Assembly (NCBI GenBank): GCA_004431415.1
Contig: QPMI01000206.1
Coordinates: 1-64,000, forward strand
DNA length: 64,000 bases
Source of the DNA: Cyanophora paradoxa
Lineage: Eukaryota > Glaucocystophyceae > Cyanophorales > Cyanophoraceae
Direction of reading: 5' to 3'
Position numbers and translations under genes: made by a program. The notes beneath the pieces were generated by a model. That model saw only the letters and a list, made by a program, of their open reading frames with translations, searched no databases and had not been told where the DNA came from. Positions 27,606 through 37,500 of the stretch are shown in pieces. Positions within the stretch are counted from its first letter, which is position 1. The number at the start of each line of letters is the position of its first letter.

Positions 27606-30600
27606 GTGTCTGCGTCGACGCGCGGCGCGCCGGCTTCGGCTGCGCGGGCCCCGCCTCCGGCGCGGGCGAGCGCGGCGGGGCGGCTGCGTCGGCGGCGGCG
27701 GCCGCGCCCGCCCAGCCCGCCCATCCCGCCCCAGCGACCGCGTCGGGACCGCGCCCGCGCCCGGCTTCGGCGCGCGGGAGCGCCCCCGCGCCTGCCCGTG
27801 GGACCCGCACTGCCTCCTACGCTCGTGTGGCCGGCACGGCCCGTCCCGCCTCGTCCACCGCCCGCCCGCCGTCCTCGCGAGGGGCCCGGGCCCGGCGGCG
27901 GGCACGGGAGCCGCCCGCCTTCGCCGGCGCCGGCGAGGCGGGCGGCGGACCCGCAGCTGGGCTCGCCGCTGGCGCGGCTCCCCGACGAGCTCCTCCTCCG
28001 CGTCCTCCACGCCCTCGGGGCCCGCGACGCCTGGCTCCGGTGCCCGCCCGCCCCCCCCCCCCCCCCCCACCCCCCTCCCCCCCCCCCCCCCCCCCCGCCC
28101 GCCCGCCCCCTGAGCCCCCTGAGCCATCTGAGCGTCCGACGCCGTCCTCGAAAGGGCGCGCCTCTGGACGGTCTGCCGCCGCCTCAGCACCGTCCTCTCC
28201 CGGGTTCGAATCCGATCGCGTCCTTAAGACCGCCGCGCCCCGGGCCGGGCCGGACTCGAACCCCGGGACGATGACGCCCTCCCTCATGCAGGCGGTGTGG
28301 CCCGTGTTGGACCTGGGGCACGAGTTCCCCGAGGCCTTTGGCTCCTCCGCCCGCGCCGCGGCCCTCTTCCGCGCCCTGCGCTCCGCCCGCCTCAAGTGTC
28401 CGCCCCGCCCCGCCCCGCCCCCGCGCGCGCCTCTGTGATTTTACGTGGCCGACGTCGGGGCGCCCAGGCTCAAAGCTCGTGCTGGACACGACGCCCTTCG
28501 ACAGGGTACCGCGAAGCGTCCCGGGGCCCTTTTCTTCTTACCCCCGCCTCGGGAGCGACGTTTTTCGCCGCAGCGGTTCGTCGAGGACGAGAGCGTGCGT
28601 CTGCTGGTCGAGCGGAGGCGCGAGGTGCCCCCAGCCCTCCCCTCTCTCCTGGATCCGGATTCCTCTGGGTCCGAACCCGGGCGCGGCAGGTGGGCACCCT
28701 TCCCCCCGAGTTCTGGACGGCCCCTCAGGTGAGCACATCCCCTCCGAACCCCTCCCCGCTAGCTACAGAGAGCGGGTCGGGTTGAAGAGGGCGTAAGCCT
28801 TCTCTCACCGCGCCGGGGGCCGGGGCGTCTACGCCCAAAGCACACCGAACGAATCCCAGTCGTCGTTCCTCACGCGGGCGGGGGCAGGAGGGCCCGCGGC
28901 TGGGCGCCCTCGCCGGCCTCGCCGGCCCCCTCGAGGCCCTCGAGGCAGGCCCCGCCCCCCCGCCCTCCACTCCCCGCGCGCCCCCCTGACACCCCCCGCC
29001 GGTGAGCCACGGGCCCATCGGCTTCCACTGGTCCCGCGCGTGCGCCCGCCCCCCGCGCGCGAGCCGGCGAGCGAGCGCGGGGTCCGGGCCGACGCGGCGG
29101 CGCAAGGTACGGCTGGATCGAGGCGGACGTGGGGAAGCGCCCCTTCAACGCGTACGCGCGGGCGGCGCTGGCGGCGCTGGCGCCCCTCGGGGCCCGCCTC
29201 GCCGACCTCAGCCTCGACTTCGCTTACGGTGCCCCGCGCGGCCCCGCCCCGCCCCGCCGCCCCCGAGGGGGCCCCGGCTCCTCGCGCGCGTAGCACCTCC
29301 TCCTCCGCTCGATACCACGACCTCCTCCCCCGTCGTGTACCCCGGCCGCCCGCCGACGCGGGGCGGGGCGTGCAGAAGCGTACGCGCGCCCGCGGCCGGA
29401 GGAGGACCGCTGGGATCACTTCGCCGACGCCCTCCGCCCCTTCCCCGCCCTCCGCCGGCCCGCTCCGCCCCGCTTCGCGCCCCTCTCTCAGTTTTCGAGT
29501 CGCCTGAAGGGCGTGCAGGCTCTGCGTGGGGCCCGTGTGGTTCGCCGAGGCGGGGAGGGGATCCCCCGACACCGCGCCCCTCCCCCAAGTCAAGGTCCCG
29601 GCCCGGGCCACGCCCGCCCATCGACGCCACTGACGGGCCTCGGCCGGCATCAGGTTCTGCGGCTCGCTTCCGGCTCGATCGACGGCCCGACCCTCGCCCG
29701 CACCTTCCCAAACCTCGAGGCGCGCCCCCTTAGAAGCTAGGGATACATCGACGCCGCTCGCCTCGCCGCCTCCCCGCGCATTCCTCTCATTGCCGCCTTT
29801 GATTTGATTCCCCCTGCGCAGGAGTTCGCCCTCCTCTGCTTCCTGCGCCTCAACGGCAGCGCCGAGGTGCGCGCCGCGCCGGCTGTCCCCAGGCGCTTGA
29901 TTCCGACGGCGCCCCGTCCCGCCCCGCCCCGCCCCGCCCCGCGGCAGCTCGGCCCCGCCTTCTTCGAGGCCCTGGCGCCCCTCGGCCTCCGCCGCCTCGG
30001 TCCGCCCCCGCCCCCGCCGTCCCCGCCCCCGCCCCCGGCTCACGGGACGGGCCCCAGAGCTGGACTGCGACCGCTGGGGCTGGCTCAAGCTGGCCCCGGG
30101 CTCCCTCGCCGCCCTCGCGAAGGTACCCCCCTCCACCCCCCGCCCCCCCCAGGCTGCGGACGCGGCGCGGCAGGCCCTCCCGGGGCTCGAAGCGCTCCTC
30201 GTCGGGTGCCCGCCGGCTTTCCTTCGCTTTGCTCTGCTTTTGCCTTTGCTCAGGGGCCGGGCGGGGGCAGAGACTGGGTGCTGGGCGGGAGCGTGGCGCC
30301 CGAGCTCCCCGACCTGCGCCACATGGCCCGCCCGCCCCGCCGCGCCGCGCCCCGCCCCGCTGGAGGCTGACGGGCGGGCGGGGGCGCCCGCGCTGCAGAG
30401 GAACCTGACGGAGCTGGACCTGAAGGAGCCGCTCTGGCCCTGCGCCGCCCTCGCCGACCAGGTTCCCGGCCCCCGCAGCCGCAGCCGCAGCCGCCGCCGC
30501 CTCGATCTGACGCCCGCCGGCCCCGCCGCGCTTCTGGACCTTCCCGCAGGTGGCGGCCGTCTGCTCGCTGCGGGCGCTGCGGGCGCTGCGGCTGCGGTTC

Positions 30601-31689
30601 ATGGCGGGGCCCAGGCGGCCCCCCCGTGCGCCCCCCGCCCCAGGCCCCAGCGCGAGGTCGAGGCGGGCGGGGCGGGACGGGGCGCAGGGTCGGGGAGGTG
30701 GAGGGGACGGGGAGGCGCGGGTGCGGCCCGGGGCGCTGCCCCTCCTCGCGGACCTCGAACTCGCCATCCTCCGCTACCGGCCCGCCCCGCCCCGCCCACC
30801 CCGCCCAGGCCTCCGGCGCCCCGGGGCGTCTCACCCCGCGCGCGCTCCAGGCCGCCCTTCGAGCGGTACAGGGACATGCTCCTCCCGGACGCCTCCTGCG
30901 CGCCCCTCCTGCGGTGCGCGCCGCGTGCGCGCCGCGCCGGCCCTCCGGATCGGCGCCGACGGTCGAGCGGGGCGGGGCGCAGGCAGCTGGGCCCCTTCGT
31001 CGCGGCGCAGCCGGCCCTGGCCTCCCTCGCCCTCCGCGTCGAGTCCCCGGGGCGCCGCTCGCCCGCCGCCTGCGCCGACGAGAGCCGCGTGCGCCCCGCC
31101 TCCGCCGCCCCGAGCCTTCTATCCTTAGCTGCGCTGGCTCGAAGGCGCTGGAGGGGCTGCTGCGGGGGGCCGGCCGCCTGCTCCGTGCCTACCGGAGGAC
31201 CGGCCTCGCCCTCGCCGCCGCCGACGTGCGCTCCCGCCGATCTAAAAATTCTCTGACATGACCTGAGCTGCGGGCGGGCGTAGTACGGGGAGGCCCCCGC
31301 GGTCTGGGGCGAGCTAACTGCCCTCGCTGAGGCCTGCCCCGCCCTCCGCACCGTGCCCACCCCCGCCCGCCCCCGCCCGCTTCTGCGGTGCTGCTGGGGC
31401 TGAGCGCGGCTGGGCGCGCGCGGCAGGTCTCGCTGGGGGCGGACGTGCGGGGCCCGCTCTCCCCCGCCGACCTGGCGCCCCTCGCCGCTCTCCAGCACCC
31501 CGCCCCGCCGGCCCCGCCCCGCGACCTCGAGCTCGTGCGCCGCGCCCCGCCCTTGCCCTCGCCCTCGCGGCGGGGCCGGGGCTGATCGGGGCGCGGCAGG
31601 TGGTGGAGGAGGGGGCCGCGGGGCTGGCGGCGGCGCGGGCGGCCCTCCCCCGCTGGCGCCTCCGCCTCGTCCCCCAGCAGCGCTTTTAG
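27606..31689 (+). CDS. F-box / leucine-rich-repeat protein, many introns
   Basis: The F-box is SPLARLPDELLLRVLHALGA then RDAWLR near 27960-28040, continuing after an intron as RARLWTVCRRLSTVL near 28160. Later exons carry leucine-rich patterns: ALAPLGARLADLSLDFAY (29170-29225), GPTLARTFPNL, NLTELDLKEPLWPCAALADQ (30400-30460), AAVCSLRALRALRLRFM (30550-30600) and ALPLLADLELAIL (30735-30770). The last exon ends WRLRLVPQQRF with a stop at 31687-31689. The start is unresolved: the frame is open from about 27606 but lacks an obvious ATG. Introns are short, C-rich and often carry TTCGAA. Predicted substrate adaptor of an SCF ubiquitin ligase. Confidence 0.62.
28046..28096. repeat. Interrupted poly-C tract in an F-box gene intron
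   Basis: An almost pure C run of about 50 bases with a few A, T or G interruptions, inside an intron just after the first F-box exon. The complementary strand is a long G run able to form G-quadruplexes. Exact length is likely to vary and to be error-prone in sequencing. Confidence 0.85.
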
Positions 31690-32400
31690 GCGCCGGCCCC
31701 CCGCACCGGAGCTCGCCGAGTCGGGCTAGGCCCGCTAGGGCAATATTTACAATGTAATCTTGCCGACACATGAGCGCGCGCGCGCGCGTGAGCTCGAGCT
31801 CGATCGCGAGCCGTGCACGTGGCCGCGCGATTCTGATTGCCCGCGAATTCGAAGGGAGCTCGAGGGCTCCGGCCGGCGCCAGCTGCAGCTGCAGCTGCAG
31901 CTGCAGGGATCGACGGGTCGACGTCACCGGTACCGGATCGCGATCGGAGGCCCTGAGGGCCTGGCTGAGGCGCCGGCTTGCAATCGTGAGGCTTGCAAGT
32001 TGTACGTATACATGATGTATGTTGTATACGTACAAGTTGTGCTCCGCCGGGACCTGCATGCGCAGCGCGCGCTGGCCAGTGGCCATACAGCTAGCACCGC
32101 CGGCGCTAGCGCTGCGTATGCGTCGCTGGCCCACTTGGCGGCTAGCCGGCGGCTAGCGGCTAGCCGGTCCGGTCTTTGGGGTACGGCAGTGGCTCTTGAC
32201 AGTACTAGTAGCCCCGATCCCATCGCCCGCGGCCGTCAGCAGCCGGCGAGTCGCTCTGATCCGCCCTTGTTAGCTTGCATGCGAGCACTACTAGCTACGT
32301 GACGTGCCACGGTGCGCTCCTTCGAATTCAAACGTGCGTACGTCGCGTCCGCGCCTCGCTGACCCGTCTTGCTCGGCCAGCGAGCGATAGCGCGGACAAC
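31690..32400. other. Intergenic spacer dense in short palindromes
   Basis: No supported gene. It contains runs of hexamer palindromes (CTGCAG repeated four times near 31878-31905, GCTAGC repeats near 32140-32165) and a perfect 12-bp inverted repeat TTGTACGTATAC / GTATACGTACAA at 32000-32011 and 32024-32035 with a 12-base loop. Confidence 0.55.
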
Positions 32401-33453
32401 ATGCAGGGCTGGAGCCCGTCTACGGGACGGCTCAACCTCTCGTCGAGGAATTTGACCGAATGGCCACAACTCGAGATTGAGCGAGTCGGCCCCGCCAATA
32501 TCCGATGCCTCGACCTGCAAAGCAATCGCCTTTCTTCCATCCCGGGATACCTGCTGGCGAAGCTCGTGGGCCTCCAGGGGCTGATCCTTCGGGGCAACCA
32601 GCTAAAGGCGCTGCCTCCAGAGATCGGAAGCCTCAAGGCCCTGCGCGAGCTTCACGTCGATGCCAACGCTCTGACCTCGCTGCCGCGTGAAATCGGCCGT
32701 CTCTCCCGTCTCGAAGAGCTCTCAGCGAACAGCAACAAGCTGAAGACGATTCCGCGCGAGATAGCGGGTTGTCAGTCCCTGCAGCAGCTGGATCTGGACT
32801 GCAACCAGCTCACGGCCCTGCCGCCGGAGCTGGCGCAGTGCATGCAGCTCCAAGAAGTGTGCGTGCGCGAGAACCAGCTCACGCGAGTGCCCCCCGGGCT
32901 CCCCCTGGAGCTGGAGGGGAACCCGCTGGGAGGCGCCGGCGGCGGCGGGCGGGGCGGCGGCCGCAGCCGCGGGCGCGGCTCGCGCGGCGGCCGGGGCGCC
33001 GCCCGTGGCGCTGCGGCGGACGGCGGGCGCGGCTCGACCTCGCGCGGCGGCGGCCGTGAGCGCGGGCGCGGCGGGAAGCGCCGGGCGGCCGCAGCCGGCG
33101 AGGAGGAGGGCGAGGATGAGCCGACCGCGAAACAGTCGCGCCTCCCCTCCGCGGGCCAGAAGGCCGTCGGTGCCTCTCCAGCAAGCTCCAGCGCCTGGCC
33201 TTCCGGCCTCCCCGAGATCCTGCCCCTCCCCGGCGCGCCGCCCCCGCAGCCGCAGCCCCAGCCGCAGCCCCAGCCGCAGCCGGTCTACGCGGGGCCGGCA
33301 TCCCAGGCGGTCTCCCCCGCCTCCCTCTTCGCCCACTTCACCCCAGAGCAGCTCGCCTTCGCCGCCCAGTTCCCGTTCCTCACCTACGAAGCCCGGGCGG
33401 CCCTCCACCAGCACCTCCTCCAGATGCAGATGGCCCAGCAGGGCTACGTGTAA
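32401..33453 (+). CDS. Leucine-rich-repeat protein with RGG-box tail
   Basis: Single exon, 350 residues, start MQGWSPSTGRLNLSSRNLTE. About six typical LRRs follow: NIRCLDLQSNRLSSIPGYLL, GLQGLILRGNQLKALPPEIG, ALRELHVDANALTSLPREIG, RLEELSANSNKLKTIPREIA, SLQQLDLDCNQLTALPPELA, QLQEVCVRENQLTRVP (residues about 35-170). They are of the short Shoc2/RSU1-like class. From about 180 the protein switches to an RGG-rich region (GGGRSRGRGSRGGRGAARG), then an acidic/basic patch, a PQPQ repeat, and a helical C-terminus (FTPEQLAFAAQFPFLTYEAR). RGG boxes bind RNA and are methylated; the LRR part binds proteins. The biological role is unknown. Confidence 0.88.
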   Translation: MQGWSPSTGRLNLSSRNLTEWPQLEIERVGPANIRCLDLQSNRLSSIPGYLLAKLVGLQGLILRGNQLKALPPEIGSLKALRELHVDANALTSLPREIGRLSRLEELSANSNKLKTIPREIAGCQSLQQLDLDCNQLTALPPELAQCMQLQEVCVRENQLTRVPPGLPLELEGNPLGGAGGGGRGGGRSRGRGSRGGRGAARGAAADGGRGSTSRGGGRERGRGGKRRAAAAGEEEGEDEPTAKQSRLPSAGQKAVGASPASSSAWPSGLPEILPLPGAPPPQPQPQPQPQPQPVYAGPASQAVSPASLFAHFTPEQLAFAAQFPFLTYEARAALHQHLLQMQMAQQGYV

Positions 33454-34531
33454 GTCGCCCGATACCGGGAGCCCTCCTCTCCTGTCCTAGAGAGCGGGCT
33501 CGTTGCTAGCTCACTAGGAGACAGACTTGAGCTTATTAAACGTCTCAAGCGATCTTAAGAGCGGATCGGCCTCGCCCTCTCCGCCGCCGCCGTGCGCCCC
33601 TCTGATCCAGGGCTTCGCAGAGCTCGCCCCGGCTTCTGACCTGCGGCGAGGAGTGCGGGGAGGCTCCCTCGCCGACGCCCGCCCCGCCCTTCGCTCCGCG
33701 GGCACCCCTGCCAGCAGCGCCCCCCCCCCCCCCCCCCCCCCCCCCCCTTTTCTCTCGGCCCACGACCGCACCGTGCCCCTCCGCTTCGCCCCCCAGAAGC
33801 TAGCGCTTCTAGCCATATGCATAGGAATTTCGGAACGGCGGGTAGCTCAACTTTGCCCCCAACTGGCAAGCTTTTAACTTGGCAACTTTGGCCTCCAACT
33901 GGCAAGCTTTTTAAAAGCCATGGTCGAGGCCCATGGGCCAGGGCCCAGGGCCCAGGGCGCCGCGGCGCCGGCCCGGCCCACGCCGCCCGGCCTGGGCCAG
34001 CTGCAGGGGCCGGCACCGGGCCCGTCCGACGAGTCGGCGACGACGCGTACGCCATCTGCCGCAGTGCAGCTGCCAGCTGCAGCTAGCGCTGCAGTGCGCA
34101 TGCCGGCGCGGGCATGCACGTGCATGCAAGCCTTGCAAGGTGCACACGTACAGGCAGTCGCGCCTGCTGCGCATGCGCGCGCATGCCATATGAATCGATA
34201 TCGAAATGCCATGATGCGCATCATAGCGCTAGCGCATGCCGGGCCGGGCGCGCGATTTCCGCGAATTCGAAGTTCCAAAGTTCGAAGCTTAAGTTTCCAT
34301 TGACGTCGACGTCGACGTCGTCACTTTCCAGTGAACTTAGCGCAGCGTTATACGTATACTGAACTTATACATAGCTATGTGTGCTAGCTAGCGCTAGGCT
34401 GCCGCTAGCGCTGCGTGCGGACGGTGCTGCAGCTGCTGCTGAATATTAATGGCACCGGAGTAGCACAATGCAACGCGGCGGACCACATAGCAGCAACAGC
34501 AGCGGTAGAAGCGCAGCAGTACGTCGCTGAA
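33454..34531. other. Intergenic spacer with poly-C run and palindromes
   Basis: No supported gene. It includes a pure poly-C run of about 27 bases at 33720-33746, a direct repeat of CCAACTGGCAAGCTTTT near 33859 and 33895, and many GCATGC, GCTAGC and CTGCAG palindromes between 33950 and 34440. It should contain the promoter of the adenylyl cyclase gene. Confidence 0.5.
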
Positions 34532-37500
34532 ATGAGTGTCGAGGTTGCTCCCATGGCCAGCGAGCTGAGATGGGCATTACCTTACGTGCCTGCGAGCTTG
34601 CTGGTACCCGGTCAACGCTCGGCCGCAGCTGCGACAGCTCAGCGAAGGGGCCAAGTCGGCTATCACCACATTTACGGGAGCCGCTCTCTTTGTCGATGGT
34701 GCTCCTTGCGGACCTCGCCTCGCCGCGCGCGGGCGCCGCGCGACGCGCTCACAGAGGTCGTTGAACGTTTCGCACCCTATCTTGCGCAGTGAGCGGCTTC
34801 AGCAGCTTGGCCCGCAGCCTGGCACACTCTGATGCTGAAAGCGCTGCGGACCAGGTGCGCATTCGCGGCTGCTGCGCGCGGTCCGCGGCCTGTCGCTAAC
34901 CGCTAACCCGCCCCGACGTGCACGTACGCGCGTGCGGCATGCGCAGCTGATGACCACGCTCAACGCCTACTTCCTCCAGCTTATGAGCCGCCTGCACGCG
35001 CGGGGCGCCGAGGTCAGTGCGGCCGGCTGCAGGCCCAGGCGTGCGCACGCGGGCCGCGGGGCGGACGCCAACCGGGCGGGACGCAGGTCCTCCTCTTTGC
35101 CGGGGATGCGGTGCGCCCTGCCGGGCGGCGCGCCGGCCGCTCTGCGGCGTGCCGCCTCTCTCCGCGGCGCGCGCGCGCGCGTGCGACGCGGCGGCGGGCG
35201 CAGGTGGTGGCCTTCATCGGGGCGGCCGCTGGCCGGACGCTGCGGGAGGCGGCGGCGCTGGCGGTCGAGGCGGCGCGCGACGTCCGGGCCATCGCCTTCG
35301 AGCGGAGCCGCCACCGCCTCACGGCGCACACCGGTGCGGCCGCGTTCGCCCCGGCGCCCGCCCTGTTCCAGAGCGAACGGAGAGCAGGGGTCGGGGCGGG
35401 CGAGCTGCACCTGTACCTCCTCCGCGGGAGCGCGCGCGCGGCCCAGGCCCTCTACGCAGGCGGCCTCATCGAGCAAGGTGCGCTCGGGCGGGCGCCCGCC
35501 GGCCGCTCGCAGGGCCGGCCGGCCGGCGCTGACGCGGGGCGCGGGGCGGGGCGGGCCGGCGCAGTGTGCGAGGCGCTGAGAGCGACGTCGGGGGACGAGA
35601 TTGTGCTCTCGGCGGAGGCCTACGCGCTGCTCCAGCCGGCCTGCCCCGCCCAGCGCCTGCCGCCGGCCGCCGCCGCCGCCAGCCGAGGCGACCTCTACCG
35701 CCTCGAGGCGCCCGCCGGCCGGCCCAGAGCCGGGCGCCGGCGCCAGCGGGCGAGGCGGGGCGTGCGGGTGCGGGGCGCCGCTGCGGGCGGAGGCGCGGGA
35801 GGCGGAGGCGGCGCTGGCGCCGTTCGCCGAGCAGCTGCTCCTTCTCGCCCCGCGTGCGCTCCGGCGGGGCGGGGCGGGGCGGGGGGGCGGGGCCCCGGCC
35901 GGCGGCGCTGACGCGGGGCGCGCGCAGCGGCGGCTGCGGGCGGCGCCGGGGCCGCTCTCCTCGCCCACGACATCCGCACCGTCTTCGCCGTCTTCGGTCC
36001 GCGCGCCCGCCGCCCCGGCCCCGGCCCCGGCCTGCCCGACGCGGCCGGCAGCGTCCTTCCCCGAGCTGGACGGGGCGGAGCAGCTGCCGGGGCCCGAGGC
36101 GGAGGCTCAGCAGCACGAGGCGGCCGCCACCGCACGCCACGCCGCCCGCTTCGGGCAGGTGCGCGCCCCGGCCGCGGCGCGCCGGCGCGCGCCCCGGGCC
36201 GCGGGGCCCGAGCGGCGCCCTCAGGTTGTGCGCTCGGTGCACCGCGTGGCGGAGGAGTTCGGCGGCTCCGTCAACAAGATCATGCTGGACGAGAAGGCAC
36301 GCGCGGCCGCCGGCCCTCCCCGCCCCCTCTACCCGGCTCAGCTGCGGGGCCCGGGGCGCAGGGGGCGTCGGCGATCATCGGGTTCGGGCTGCCGGGCGGC
36401 TTCGCGCACGAGGACGACGCGGAGCGCGCCGTGCGGGCCGCCCTCGCCCTCCAGACCTGGTTCCGCGAGAGCGCCGCCCCCTTCGCCTGCGGCGTGCGCC
36501 CCCGTCCCTCCGCCTGCCTCCCGTGTCCCGCGCCCACGCCGGCGGCAGATCGCGGCGGGGCGGACGTTCTGCGGGACCCTGGGGGCCCCCTGCCGCAAGG
36601 AGTATGCCCTGGTCCGTGCCCGCCGGTGGCCACTCTCTGCCTGCCGGCGCCCCTCATCTCTCCCGGCGCGCAGATCGGCGACTCGGTGGTCCGCGCCCGC
36701 GGGGGGCCACTCTCCGCCTGCCGCCGCGCCTCATCGCTTCCGGCGCGCAGATCCTGGCCGCGCGTCTGATGGGCAAGGCGCGGGAGGCGATCGGGGCGGG
36801 CGGGGAGGAGGGGGCGGCGCCGGGCGCCCCGCTGCAGGAGGTGCTGTGCGACCAGAGCATCGTCACGGGCGTCGCCGCCCGCGGGCGCTCCACGGTGCGG
36901 TCCCAGCCGAGCCGGCGGCCGCCCCCTGGCGCCAATCGGGCGCAGGCGGTGTCGTTCGAGGCGCTCCCGCCCGCGCTCCTTAAGGGCTTCCCGGAGGCTG
37001 TCCCCGTCTTCCGGCCCGGCCCGGGGCCGCTGGGGGCGAAGGAGGGCGTCCCCTCGCCCGTGCACTCGTCGCGGCGGCCCTCCGTGGCCAGCGACGGGGC
37101 GCGGGGCCTCGTCCCCGGCGCGGCCGCCCAGAGGCACCCCGCCGCCCTCGTCGGCCGGTGCGCGCGCGCGCCCCGGAGGCCCCCGCCGGCGCCCGCCGCC
37201 GCGTCGCGCGACGCCGCGGCAGGGACGTGGAGCTGCAGCGGGCGGCGGAGGCTGTGGAGGCGCTTGCGGCGCGCGGGCGGGGCTCGACGCTCGTGGTCGA
37301 GGCGGAGGCGGGCATGGGCAAGACGCGCCTGCTCCGCGAGGTCCGGCGCGCCTGCGCCGCCCGCGGCGTCCTCATCCTCTCCTCCGCCGCCTCCGCCGTC
37401 GAGGTCCGCCCCGCCGCGCCCCGCCCGCCCGGCCCGCGGCGAGCCCGAGCCGAGACCGAGCGCGGCACAGGAGGCGACGCCGCTGTGGGCGCTGCGCGGC

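Noticed and set aside
33527-33877. Plus-strand gene after the LRR protein
   Set aside because: The frame runs through a poly-C tract and shows no domain; treated as spacer.
35204-35345. Loss of the second catalytic Asp in the cyclase C1 domain
   Set aside because: The Asp seemed replaced by FIGAAAGR until the 24-nt microexon with FAGDA at 35,087-35,110 was found.
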